Shown piece after piece: positions 45,285 to 56,531 of a DNA stretch of 64,000 nt. Every line of letters starts with the position of its first letter. The first letter of the stretch is position 1. The notes under the pieces were generated by a model. It was not told where the DNA came from, searched no databases, and saw only the letters and a list, made by a program, of their open reading frames with translations. Made by a program: the position numbers and the translations under genes. Source of the DNA: Casuarina equisetifolia (Eukaryota; Streptophyta; Magnoliopsida; Fagales; Casuarinaceae); the NCBI GenBank assembly GCA_028551475.1, contig CM052362.1:1620166-1684165 (forward strand), in the 5' to 3' direction.

Positions 45285-46080
45285 ATGGACGTTAGCAGTG
45301 ACAAAGATCAAGCACACGGCAGATCCACCCAAGCCCATGAGCTTGCACCACCATGGGGCCGAGGCCTCTGTTCTCCTCCTCCAGAGAACCTCCTCCCACT
45401 GCACTTGTGCAACAAGGGGATCCTCTCTTCCTTCATCCCAGTGATGCAATGGGAATCTTGATTGTCACCGAAAAGCTCTCTAGAGCCATCAATTTCAAAG
45501 CTTGGAGCAAAGACATAAAAAATGTCTTGCTAGGAAAGAACAAATTCGAACTCCTTGATGGTTCTTTCCTAGAGCTGAGCCCTACTTTCCCCCTCTATCC
45601 ACACTGGGAGAGATGCAATGGAGTCATTCTTTCATGGTTCCTTATGTCCCTTTCACCTGATCTCTACAAGCAGTTCACCTATGCAACTAGTGTTAAGGAT
45701 GTTTGGTCCCGATTGAACAAAAAATTCTCCAAAGTGAGCAGCAAAGAAATCATTTCTGTCAAGAGAGCCATTACTCTGTGTTCAAGAGATCAATTCAGTT
45801 GACACTTATATTATGCATTTGGAGCATTTATGGGATCAGCTCTCAGCATATCTTGCAATTCAGCACCCATTCACCTCCAACCTTGACGAGTTTAAGGATT
45901 ATCAAGATGAAGGGAGCTTGTGGAATTCCTCCTCAGTTTGAATGAGAGTTATGCCCAACTTAGCTCTCAGATCTAGAATAATCGCCTTTTACTGACCCTT
46001 GAAGATGCTATTACACAGGTTCATGATGAGGACTTGACAGCAACGTCTGCAGCCATTCCATGGCTTTCTTGACACACTAG
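45285..46080 (+). pseudogene. RE1-like copia gag fragment
   Basis: A frame starting MDVSSDKDQAHGRSTQ at 45285 shifts near 45350 to the frame 45353-45802. There PLFLHPSDAMGILIVTEKLS, FKAWSKDIKNVLLGKNK, LYPHWERCNGVILSWFLMS and DVWSRLNKKFSK form the conserved N-terminal gag order of RE1-type copia elements. Further pieces continue to about 46060 with shifts (ILCIWSIYGI, 'EDAITQVHDEDL'). No protease, integrase or reverse transcriptase follows, so this is a 5' fragment. Confidence 0.8.
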
Positions 46081-46282
46081 AGACCGTCCGGGAAGACGGG
46101 TCCTACGTTGGGTCAGTTGGATCACTATTCAGGCAGGTTGAGTGACTGGATCAGATCGCGAGCGGATCCGGTCTTCTGGGCCGTTTCGCCATCAGGTTGT
46201 TGGCTTGTTGACCCATTTCCACTTTCAGGAGCTGACTTCTTCTAATACCGTCCGGATCTCTTTTTGCTTCTGCTTTGGGGGA

Positions 46283-47035
46283 TTACAGGAAAATAAGTTT
46301 AGCTTTTTCTGCCACTCGGTTCAACCACCGTTGATTCTGTAAATGGTTCCCCTGAACCGAAACTCCTTTGTTTGGAGTATCCGTAGGCGAGGACGAGGAC
46401 TCACACATAACTTGCAGCTTTTCATACATCTTCTTAAGCTCGCTGTGCAGGGAATCTCTTGTTCCACTACCATCCCTCAAGAAGCCACAGCAAAAAATAT
46501 TTTATCAAAAGATTTTTCAATCAATCTCCCTCACCATGTTGATCTGCATTCTTTGGAACCTGTGTACAAATAACTTGCAGCTTACCATACATGTCCCTCA
46601 ACTCGCTGTGCAAGGAACCTGTGGATCCACTTCCGTCCTCCGGGAAGCCATCCCAAATGTCATAATTCGAAAAAAATTTAACCAATCTCCCTCGCCATGT
46701 CGATCTGCACTCTTTGGAATTCATTCACAAATAACTTGTAGCTTATCGTACATATCTTAAACTCTCTGTGTAGGGAATTTGTGAATCTACTTCTGTCCTC
46801 CGAGTGAAGCCATCGCAAAATTTTTTAATCAGTCTCCCTCGCATGTTAATGTAAACTCTTTGGAACCTGTTCACAAATAACTTGCAACTTATCATACATC
46901 TTCTTAAACTCACTGGGCAGGAACCCGTGGATCCACTTCTGTCCTCTAGGAAGCCATCTCAAAATCTTTCAATCAGAAAATTTTTTAATCAATGTCCCTC
47001 GCCATGTTGACTACTCTTTGGAACCCCTCTTCGAG
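46283..47035 (-). pseudogene. Minus-strand coding-like tandem repeat, four units of about 160 bp
   Basis: Landmarks 'aacttgcagctt' (plus strand) occur at 46409, 46572, 46733 and 46879. On the minus strand each unit can be read as SLHSEL(K/R)(K/D)MY(E/G)KLQV(I/M)C, followed by (E/T)Q(V)PK..DQHGEGD and DGSGS(T). The last unit runs into a unique C-terminus with SSSSPTDTPNKGVSVQ, ending at a stop at 46283. Amino-acid similarity between units is better kept than one would expect for random repeats, but stops and shifts are present in the units at 46730-47035. I do not recognise the family. It may be a decayed gene with internal ~54-residue repeats or a captured exon. Confidence 0.5.
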
Positions 47036-49340
47036 AAGTACAATACGACATGGTCTCGAAGGGACATTGGGAGGACGACGACATAAGTTCTAGCGAGTGC
47101 CTGTGGGAGGAGCAAATAGTTACGGTAGTTTGTCAAAGACGTAGAGACAGTTCACATTAGTTGTAATGCATGCATATGGGCATGTGTATATATATATATA
47201 TAAAGAAGGACACCGCCCGATCGAACAACTTACAGGGTTGACGGCGTCATTATCTGATCTCACCATCCCCGCCTCTCCAAATCCTTTCTCTTCCTAAGAT
47301 CTGTTGGGTGTTCAGATCGGATATTGGATCTCTTCATCAGACCTCCGCATGAGAGGTTCTGCCAAAATGGAAAGATAAAACAGAAATGAGAAGTGTCTAA
47401 TGCGGCCAGGACAAAAACAAAATTTCGTCTAAAGCTAAGCTTCCGGACACTTTTTGAGTTAAACAAAACTTAACCTTCACGACATGTTCTCTCCATACAA
47501 TATCAGCCTTAAATATCCCTATTCGCTACTAATAAAATAAATTCACACATAGTTACCCACTATTACAAATCTTACCATACTTATTAAACCATGAAAGAAG
47601 CTAATATATTCCTCCAATGCCTCAAATGGTACTTGTTATAAACCATTTGCAAACGCCTCAAATGACTCATAATAATTAAATACGAAACAGAGAAACTTAT
47701 TCTTATAGTTGATAAAATAAAAAATAAGTGTAGAGCCTTACGTGCTCCTAAGTGAATGGAAGCTCCGGCAGTCCTTGAATCCTCTTGCGCATCATATTCT
47801 CACCATCCGCCATGCACTTCGAACCCTCGGCCAATTCAATAATTTTGTGGCCAATTGGACTTCAGGCCATATATGAAGACACCGAAAACCAAAACAATCT
47901 GTAAATCTGATTAAATCAAAACAATAATGATCTTGCATTAAATTAAAGAAAATGTAAAAGATCTGAACTAAATGAATCTAGTAAAGATGGAATGAATATA
48001 GCTTAAGAAATAATAAAATCCCCACCAAATGTGTAAAATGGAATAAAACAAACATCTATACCGAGACAAACATAAAACTTGCTCCCTAAAAGGATGCAGA
48101 AACGAAAAAATTAAAATATATCAACGAAAAAATAAAGAAAGAAGAAAAGCTACCAGAAACACTACCGTACCGTTTTCCGATAATTTTAGCCCAAAAATAA
48201 AGATAACAAAAGAGGTACCAAAAAGAGAGAAGAGAAAACAGAAACGCAGGGAAAAACTACGGGAACGAAAGTCCGCACTGATCGGAAGAATGCTCGAAAG
48301 CAGAGGTCGTAATCGGAAAAAAACTTGGCTACGCCACTTTAATAGATAACCGGGATAGACGGTAGGAACGCCTTTGCGTACGGACTGCGAAAAGAACACA
48401 AGGGAGCAGGAGCAGGAATAAAAACCTACATTGCGTTATGCCCTTTCAAAGTTATTCCAAGTAACTCATTCGAGAAAGATCCTCCCCCTTCCGTAACAAA
48501 TACACTGGACATGAATCACCCATAATCCGACTTGAAGCTTTACGAAAATACTGTAGAACAGTCCTAAAGCATTTGTGGTTCAAAATCTTGTTCATAAAGC
48601 TTCATTTCTTCCGTTCCCATTTCAACAAATATATTCATAACATTCTCCGAAAGAGTTCTGTCAATCCACTCCCCTTTGCATTCTTTATCAATCTGCTGGT
48701 TTACAAATATCAATTAGTTAATAATCATATAAGTAAAAATTTTAACATATTTTTAATAATATATGATTAATTGGTCACATCTTGATATGCCTTCTTAATA
48801 CTCAAATTATCAAAATATTATAAAAATTAATAGAAGTATGAACAAAAGCTGAAAAAAATATGTAACTCCAATATCATATTTAGAAATTTCAAGTACAATA
48901 TCGTAGAATCTTACATAAATTTAAGATAGAAGCAATGAACTCAAAAAGAGTGATTAGAGCATCTCTTGCACTAACTTTTACCTCATGTGAAAAATAGATC
49001 CAATAAACCAACAAATGGTTGGTTGGCCCTGTCATGAGCAGGAATGATAAACTAGCAAAGAGGACGGTTCTCCCGGAGGAGTCGTACATCGCGTCATGCC
49101 TCTCTAAGAGTTATTCCGAGTAATTTCCGTCGGGCCGATGGTGAGGGTATGGCCAGATGTATGAGCAGATCCACCGTCTTCCCGGAGGGCATGGGGAAGA
49201 CAAAATCACAGAACAACTGTCTGTGCGGAGATAGAGGCACAGAATCACCATCGGCGGGACGATGTACTTAGTGTTTACCCACCGTTTACCCAACATTTGC
49301 ACGAAACCTCTACAGTAGGTTTTTCGATAGTTGACAACTT
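47036..49340. other. Unassigned region, some G+C-rich patches
   Basis: A (TA)n run within GTGTATATATATATATATAAAG (about 47185-47203) could act as a plus-strand TATA element but is equally a microsatellite. The phrase 'gcgt.atgcc..t..agagttattcc.agtaa' occurs at about 48435-48472 and 49093-49128, a diverged duplicate. The minus frame at 48121-48399 is Phe/Ser-rich and unsupported. No gene was recognised. Confidence 0.35.
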
Positions 49341-49460
49341 TCTATGAACTGATGGTGACATCCGCTAGATGCGCCAGCTGGAAAACTTGAAAATCCCTGT
49401 ACCACTTGTCAGGTCAATTTGAACGTCCCGTCTACAGTTTTTGTTCCTGTAGAGCTTTTT
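49341..49460 (+). repeat. ~115-bp direct repeat flanking the TRIM, left copy
   Basis: The stretch with GATGGTGACATCCGC, 'agatgcgccagctg' and 'gttcctgtagagc' recurs at 49991-50110 in the same orientation (GATGGTGGCATCCGC ... gttcctgcggagc). The pair lies on either side of the TRIM and an AT-rich repeat fragment. Confidence 0.75.
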
Positions 49461-49889
49461 TGTCGGAGGATTAAAATATCTAGTTTCACATTGGGTAAGG
49501 CGACAGGAGAGCCTGGCCTTATAAGTTTTCGTTAGCAACCCACTATTGCACAGTTCTATGTTTTAGTTGGGCCTTTTAATTTCTAATATGGTATCGGAGT
49601 CGGCCCTGTGTCCTGCCTACCTTGGTGTGGTCCCTCTAGACTGGTCCCACCTCTTACTGCGCCCAACATGAGACTGCGGGGAGTGTTGGAGGATTAAAAT
49701 ATCCAGTCCCACATTGGGTAAGTCCCACCTCTCACTGCGCCCAACATGAGACTGCGGGGAGTGTTAGAGGATTAAAATATCCAGTCCCACATTGGGTAAG
49801 GCGACAAGAGAGCCTGACCTTATAAACTTCCGCTAGCAACCCACTATTGCACAGTTCTGTGTTTTAGTTGAGCCCTTCAATTTCTAATA
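49461..49889 (+). mobile_element. TRIM (miniature LTR retrotransposon) with a partly duplicated LTR
   Basis: The left LTR (49461-49588) and right LTR (49762-49889) are both 128 bp, start TGTYRGAGGATTAAAATATC and end TTTCTAATA. The left LTR is followed at once by TGGTATCGGAGT, a primer-binding site of the tRNA-Met type. The interior is under 100 bp and ends in a purine tract (GCGGGGAG). Between interior and right LTR there is a second, partial LTR start (49684-49721) and a repeat of the interior end (49722-49761). No coding capacity exists; such elements move only with help in trans. Confidence 0.88.
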
Positions 49890-49980
49890 AGTTATAAGAA
49901 TAGTAAAGTTAGGATTAAAAATAACTAAAATTTTCTTGAAAACATGCCCTTTTTGAAAGTTAAAAATGTTATATATAAAT
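49890..49980. repeat. Fragment of the 50.1-kb dispersed repeat
   Basis: 'gttataagaatagtaaagttagg' to 'tatataaattcttaa' matches 50305-50430 and 62935-63055, with a small internal deletion. It stops where the second copy of the 115-bp repeat begins. Confidence 0.7.
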
Positions 49981-49990
49981 TCTTAATTGA

Positions 49991-50110
49991 TGGGGATGGT
50001 GGCATCCGCAAGATGCGCCAGCTGTACCAACTTGAAAACCCTGTCCCACCAGTCGGGTCGATTTGAAAGTCCCATCTAAAGTTTGTGGTTCCTGCGGAGC
50101 CTTCCCAGCG
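49991..50110 (+). repeat. ~115-bp direct repeat flanking the TRIM, right copy
   Basis: Second copy of 49341-49460. It diverges at the right end, where the left copy meets the TRIM and this copy continues into CCCAGCGTTTGCGTC. Confidence 0.75.
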
Positions 50111-50139
50111 TTTGCGTCTTCAATGTCGCGACTCAACAC

Positions 50140-50490
50140 AAAAACGGAATATTAAAAATCTTAACGAAAAAATATCTCATTTATTAAACTCAATTCAATT
50201 TAATACTAATAATAATTAAAGACCAATAATTCAAATCGAGCCTGATGACAAACAATAATTAAATTAGCAAATAATACAAATTATAAAGCTATTAATAAAC
50301 TACTCCTATAATAAATTATAAGAATAGTAAAGTTAGGGTTAAAAATAACTATTAAGGATAAATAAAATTTTCTTTGAAAACATGCCCCTTTTGAAGGCTA
50401 AAAATGTCTTATATAAATTCTTAACTTATTGTCCTAAGTTCTTTTAATGGGTTTTTCCTTTAATTAATATGGGTTAGCCTAGTCCTAATA
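50140..50490. repeat. Dispersed ~350-bp repeat, copy 1
   Basis: It aligns in the same orientation with 62775-63112 over most of its length ('ttattaaactyaattcaa', 'gctattaataaactact', 'ttgaaggctaa.aatgtctta', 'cgtcctaagtt.tt..aatggg', 'taattaatatgggt'). In copy 2 the right end reads GGTCCTAACA, so on the minus strand it starts TGTTAGGACC, like an LTR. Class is undetermined. Confidence 0.7.
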
Positions 50491-50869
50491 ATCCCTACCT
50501 ATTTAAATAACATTTTAAATTAGTAGGGCAAGAGAATTGGGCCCTTATGCATTAGGGCCTTCGAACTTGGGCCCATAACCTACCCAATTGGACTACTCAT
50601 GAGCGTTTGATGGCCCCTTATGCGGCAACGATGGCGATAGCATTGACTGTAATAGCAACCAAGCACGGTGGCCTAGCTCTTAGCCTCTACCATCGTTAGG
50701 CATCGACCCCTAATTGGTAAACGCTAGATTTGTGCACATGTCAAAATTGTTATAGATCTATTTGTGGCTCCACAATCCTATTATCATTAGCCTTAAATCA
50801 AGGCAATCTATAACAATCTTGTGCCCCTAGGGTAGGTGGTTGCCTATCGGAGGTCAGTTAAATCCCACA
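50491..50869. other. Unassigned sequence before the gypsy pol
   Basis: Moderate G+C content, no ORF or motif recognised. It may be the damaged gag-protease interval of the gypsy element or unrelated insert DNA. Confidence 0.3.
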
Positions 50870-53426
50870 ACAAGTGGTGGATGGTCATCAAAGGTCAATT
50901 TCAATACTAGTGATTGATAAGCTACTTTATGAACTTCATAGGACATCTTGCTTCTCAAAGTTAGATCTAAGATCAAGGTATCATTAGATACAAGTGTTTT
51001 CACTAGACATTCCAAAACTACCTTTCGAACTCATCAAAGACATTACAAGTTCCTTGTTATGCCATTTGGGTTAACCAATGTCCCAACCACTTTTCAAGGT
51101 CTTATGAACCACATTTTTCGACCTCACTTAAGAAGATTCATACTTATCTTTTTTAATAATAGACTAGTTTATAAACCAGATTGGGAAAGTCATATGCAAC
51201 ATTATGTACTATTTTATAACTCCTAAGGGATCACTAATTATATGCAAAAAAGAGTAAATGCGCTTTTGCCAAAAAAAAAAAAAAGAATTGAATATTTAAG
51301 GCATATTATTTCGGGACAAGGCATTGAGGCTAACTCATAGAAAATCAATGATATGATTACTTGGCCTCTTTTTTCTATAGTTAAGTAGTTGAGAGGGTTC
51401 TTAGGTCTTACCACTTACTATTGCAAGTTCGTTAGGAATTATGAGCAAATAAGTTGACCCCTAACACCAATGTTAAAAAATGGAGGATTTCAGTGGTCAG
51501 ATGAAGGCCTTTAGGCCTTTAAGAAGCTAAAACAAGTCATAAGTTCTATACCTGTACTAGCAACACTAAATTTTAATAAGGTCTTTGTGTTGCAAACTAA
51601 TGCAAGTTATAAGGAAATAGACATAGTGTTGGTATAAGATGGGAGGTCAATTGCTTACCTTAGTAAGGCACTTGCACTAAAACATTTAGGCCTTTCCACC
51701 TATGAGAAGAAATTGTTAACAATTGTGTTGGTAGTTTAAAAATGGAGATTATACTGGTTAGGTAATCATTTTATCATGCGTGCAAATCATAGTAGTTTGA
51801 AACATTTTTTAGACCAATGAGTGTCCATGCCAACTCAGCACATGAGTGGCTTACTAAGTTACTCGAGTTTGATTATGAAATATAATACAAGTAAAGAAGT
51901 AAAAATAGGAGTTACGAACACCTTTTCACGACTATTAAGGGACTTAAAAGGCATGGTTCTATAGTCTATATCCATACTACAACCTACTTGGACACTCAAA
52001 ATGCTACAAAGCTATGAAGGGGATGCTTTCATTCAAGGCATTGTTGCAGAATTAGTAATTGATCCTTCAAGTCACTTAGAGTACCATTTGGCTAAAAAGG
52101 TGTTGCGATTTCAAGACAAAATTGTATTGAAAAATCATGAGTCATTAAGAGAGTAGATAGTATATTAGTTGCATGATTTAAGCCTTGGAAGCCACTTAGG
52201 GGTCAAGGGTACCTTAAAAAGAGTGCAATGACACTTTTATTGACCAAACATGAGGCAAACAGTGGAAACTTGGGTAACCAAGTGTGACATGTGTCAATGT
52301 TACAAGATAGAGAGAGTGTTATACCATGGGTTACTCTAGTCCTTATTGATACCTAGTCCAATTGGGTAGGACATCATTATGGACTTTATAAAAGGTTTAC
52401 TTAGTAGTGAAGGCAACGGCTCTATCCTAGTAGTTATGGATTGTTTTACTAAGTATGTTCACTTTATTGGATTGAGTCATCCATTCTCAGTAGCTCAAGT
52501 GGCAAAAGCCTTTATAAATGGGTTGACCAAGCTACATGGATCTCCACAATCTATTGTGAGCGATGGAGATACTATACTATCTTCCTAAAACTTTAAGAGT
52601 TAAGGTTTTTCCCAACACATCATATCACTTATAGATAGATGGGCAAACAAAGAAGGTTAATTAGTGCATAGAGCAATACCTACATTGTTCTTGTGGTGAA
52701 AGACCCAAAAACTGGTGTTCATGGTTGTCTCTAGTGGAATGATGGTACAACACTAATTACCACACAACCCTAAAGATGACACCCTTCGAAGCATTATATG
52801 GGTACCAACCCACTCAGCCCCTTATCATAACTATGGGCTCATAGGAGAACAAGATGTAGATGAGCTTTTCCAAGAATAGGCTAACAGGGTTCAACTGATA
52901 AAGACTCATTTATTGAAGAGCCAAGTTAAGATAATGTCACATGGTGCCCAAAACCATTCTGAATGAAGGTTTAAAGTGGGGGACTCAGTTTATTTAAAGA
53001 TACAACATTATCAACAGTTAACATTGTCTAAAAGAAGGGATCACAAGCTCTCTTCATGTTATTATAGGCCTTACATGATCACTGAGCGCATTGGGAAAGT
53101 TGTATACAAGCTAGTTATTCCATCTAATGCCAATGTACATCTAATCTTTCATGTGTCATAGTTGAAAAAAGCAATTGGTCACAAATGCAAGATTTATCTA
53201 GGAGTTCCTCTCAAAATGGCGAAGGTAGATTACTAGTGGAGCCATAAAAGGTGCTAGATTGTCATATGGTGAGAAGGGGAAATGCTCTAAGGGTCGATTT
53301 GTTAATCCAATAATCTAAGCACATAGAGTATAAGCCAACAAAGGAAGACATTAAGTACATCAAGCAATAATTTACACCTTTTAAGGTTAACCCTTGAGGG
53401 CAAAGGTTGTTTGAAAAGGTAGGAAT
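50870..53426 (+). pseudogene. Chromovirus-like gypsy pol (RT, RNase H, integrase), inactive
   Basis: The reading starts with VIKGQF, shifts to [20 protein letters not shown], then gives [20 protein letters not shown]. Next comes FFNNRLVYK, where active relatives have a DD pair in the catalytic block, so that site is lost. RNase H follows near 51590-51800 (LQTNASYKEI, YLSKALALKH, WRLYWLGNHFI), with a connecting LGSHLGVKGTLKR and the integrase zinc-finger remnant KCDMCQCYK. The integrase core reads MDFIKGLLSSEGNGSILVVM and later SPQSIVSDGD (open 52379-52588). A C-terminal part has GDSVYLKIQHYQQ. At least fifteen stops and several shifts occur. The frame ends at a G-rich tract just before the 3' LTR start at 53427. 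Confidence 0.88.
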
Positions 53427-53467
53427 TGCTAGGATTGGGCTTTTAGAAGACCAAAGATAGGATAAGA
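53427..53467 (+). repeat. 3' LTR of the gypsy element, left piece (split by copia)
   Basis: TGCTAGGATTGGGCTTTTAG follows the pol remnant and matches the 5' LTR at 37983. After 41 bp the copia element interrupts it. The last five bases (TAAGA, 53463-53467) are the copia target duplication. Confidence 0.85.
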
Positions 53468-54521
53468 TGATAGATATAATGTTTTTGATAATAGAAACTA
53501 TAATTGTATTTTATTTAAAGTATTCCTGGCCAAACATTGATTATGGAACTTCTTATAGGCAGGCCACACCAACATGGAATAAAGAGATAAATAGGCCTAA
53601 AAGTCCAAACCCAGAGGAACAGAGCCCAAGACAAGCCCGAATACTAGTCCACTTAAAGATATTGCACAACCTAGCCTAAGTGCCTGATAGAACTATGGGT
53701 ATCCAAGTGAGAGTCAACCTAGATCTAACTCTACAAAAAGAAGATTTAAGTACTTGTGATCTATCTCTTTCAACTTATGCCTCCAAAGAATCCAGAATGG
53801 CATCGTGCTACTTAAGGAGAAAACAGAAAAGGAAGGACCTAAATGTAATCACAAAATCAAATCCCATCTTCCTCCTCCTAAAATCAAATCCTTAAAAATC
53901 TTCCATAAACGATGCCTTGATTCTCGAAGGAATTTTTGCTATGATCCATGAGCAAATGGTAACAATATTGATTACAAATTTTATCGTTGGAGGGCTAGAG
54001 TTCTATAAGAAGATAAGCCAACCTTGAAGAAGGATCATCTGAATCAAACATGATTTTAAAGTTTTCTTGCAATCAAATCAAAAGGTCTACATTCTGTAAC
54101 AAGTTTTCATTTATTTTACAAGCAATAGTGCTATTTAGAATATACTTTATTATTGCTTGTATTAACCTTAAGCAATTGGGGGTTCTTAGCCATTTACTTT
54201 AATTTTGTGTTTCATCATATATTCTATGATTCTAGAACTAAATTGTTGCAATTGTGTTTAAAATACTAGATTATGTAAGGTCAAATCATAATCCTAGGAT
54301 TACCTTATATTTGTAATCATGATTATAAAAGGTACCCTTTAGTGATTTACTAAAGATGGTGGAATAAGGCTTGTTGAGAAGCTTGATTCACTTTAAAAAT
54401 TGTGTTATTTCATTTGTTTGATATTATTACATCTTTATTTGTTTTACCACATATTAAATTCAAAGAAAAATTCGGACACACCTAATGCAACCCCCCTTCT
54501 TAGGTGATTTTGGGCCTAATA
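53468..54521 (+). repeat. 5' LTR of SIRE-like copia element
   Basis: It begins TGATAGATATAATG and ends GGGCCTAATA (CA changed to TA). It has the same length (within one base) as the 3' LTR at 60149-61201 and aligns from end to end, with roughly one difference in ten positions by eye. The pyrimidine run CCCCCCTTCTT before the end is a feature shared with the LTRs at the left of the window. Confidence 0.92.
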
Positions 54522-54523
54522 AG

Positions 54524-54535
54524 TGGTATTAGATC
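54524..54535 (+). other. Copia primer-binding site
   Basis: TGGTATTAGATC starts two bases after the LTR end; it matches the initiator-tRNA-Met type with two substitutions. Confidence 0.8.
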
Positions 54536-54576
54536 AAGTTCTAGGAATCTAAAAGTATTTAGAAACCCTAGAGACC

Positions 54577-56215
54577 ATGGTAGCAAGTCACCTAACCATT
54601 TTTCCCTACAATAAACCACCCACTTTTGATGGCTCTAACTATAGCCATTGGAAGAACATGATGAAAATATTTCTCATAGGTTTAGATCCTGAGTCATGGA
54701 AAATAATTGTAAAAGGAGTTAAAATTCCTAAAGAAAACACAAACAAGTGGAATGATGAAGTTACCTTAGAGATGATTAAGAATTACAAAGCCGTGACTAC
54801 TTTGTACTCAACTCTTGCACTAGTAGAATATAATCAAATCTCCATATTAGAAACAACCAAAGAAATTTGGGAAAAATTAGAGGTTGTGCATGGCTCATGA
54901 TCTAGACATTTTGTCTTTAGATGAATTATTAGGGTCACTTCAAACACATGAATTAGTTATGGCAAGAAGAGAAAAAGAAAAAGTAAATGAGAAGAAAATG
55001 AATAAGAGTATTGCCTTTAAGATAGGTGAGTCTGAAAATGATAATGATGTTGATGATGATTTTGCCATGCTAGCTAAAAAATTTAAAAAGTTTTATAGAA
55101 AGGACAAAGCTAGGAACAATGAGAACTATTATAGGAGAAAAGAAAATGAAGGAGAGGTATGTTATGAATGCAAGAAAACTGGTCATATACGTGTAAACTG
55201 TCCTAAATTGATAAAGAAGGATGAGAAGTATGACAAGAAAGATAAGCAAAAAGCTATGCTAGCCACATAGGATGATGATAGCTCATCATCTGATAAGAAG
55301 GAAAAAGAGGTGGCAAACCTATGCTTTCTAGCCACATGTGATACATCTAAGATGAAGAATTTGCCCCCTCTAAAAGATGATGAAGGAAATCTTACCAACT
55401 TGGGTCTCATGGCAGCATGTAAAGAAACAAATAATGAGGTAAAGTTTTCTTCCCCATCTAAAAATTTTAGTTTCGAAGAAACAAATAATGAGGTAAAGTT
55501 TTCCTCCCCATTTGAAAATTTCAGTTTTGAAGAATTACAAACTGCATTTAATGAGTTACTTGATGATTTCAATGCCCCGAATGACAAGTTTTCCAAATTA
55601 AAGAAGAAAAATTTTTTGTATGAAAAGGAAATAAAAAATTTAAAACAAGAAAATAATAAGCTAAGAGCCAAAAAGAGTATACAACATATTGTGGAAACCA
55701 AAATTGATGAGAATAGGTCAAAGGATAGCGTGCTAGAAGAAAAATTAAAGAGAATGGAGAATGAGTTAAAAAGAATAAAAGAAATTTTGAGTAGTTTTAC
55801 AAAGGGCAATAGCATGCTTGAGAAGATCATAAACTTACACCAAGGAATATGTGATAAAGCTGGATTAGGATACAAATCAAAACTTAACAATAAGAGTTTT
55901 AGTTCTATATGCAATGCTTCGAGTTTACTACATGTTTCTCATATGGATAAATTTGCCAACATATGTCATTATTGTAAATTTTATGGTCACTCTATAGAAA
56001 AATGTCCAATAAAACTCAGAAAGCATTATGTTGTCAAACGGGTATGGATTCCTAAAGGAATCAAAGAAACTAATCTTGAAGGACCCAAGAAAACTTGGGT
56101 AACAACAAAGTCAAGGATAAATTTCGTTTGTGCAGGGCCACATGGAGGAGAACAAAAGCACACAAATGGACTGGTACTTGGACAAGGAGTGTTTAAAACA
56201 TATGACGGGGAATAG
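54577..56215 (+). pseudogene. SIRE-like copia gag, broken by shifts and stops
   Basis: The gag start MVASHLTIFPYNKPPTFDG, NYSHWKNMMKIF and the later TTKEIWEKLEVVHGS are intact to a stop at 54898. After a small deletion the frame resumes at 54884-55270 with LDELLGSLQTHELVM, an acidic linker and the zinc knuckle CYECKKTGHIRVNCP. A frame at 55310-56215 continues with a long Lys/Glu/Asn-rich coiled-coil region and a second knuckle-like CHYCKFYGHSIEKCP, typical of the extended gag-protease linker in SIRE elements. A segment of about 57 bp (ETNNEVKFSSP..NFSFE) is duplicated near 55422-55535. Gag would package the RNA; here it cannot be made in one piece. Confidence 0.88.
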
Positions 56216-56531
56216 AGAACTCTTCACCAGTTTCACTAAGGCGGATAAAGGTAAGGTTTCATTTGGAGATAACTCCAACAAAGTCATCAAGGGTTTTGGT
56301 AATATAGGTAACTTTCCATCACACTGCATAAAGAATGTCTTGTATGTTGAAAGGTTGAAATTTAACCTTATTAGTATTAGTCAAATTTGTGATAAAGGCA
56401 TGTGTGCTAAATTTACATCAAAATATTATAGGTTATACAACAAAGATAGAAATATTAATGTGATGTGTAGAAAAGTTGGAAATGTCTATATACTTAAGTT
56501 GAATATTAATAATCCTCTTGACACTTGTTGA
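56130..56531 (+). pseudogene. SIRE-like copia protease remnant
   Basis: The frame gives WYLDKECLKHMTGNRELF, then VSFGDNSNKVIKGFGNIG, NVLYVERLKFNLISISQICD. In active elements the first block has the catalytic D-S-G; here it reads D-K-E, so the aspartic protease would be dead. It overlaps the end of the preceding gag frame in another phase, showing a frameshift at the gag-protease border. Confidence 0.88.

Noticed and set aside
49589-49600. tRNA-Met gene fragment
   Set aside because: Only 12 bases match and they lie at the primer-binding position next to an LTR, so this is a retroelement primer site.
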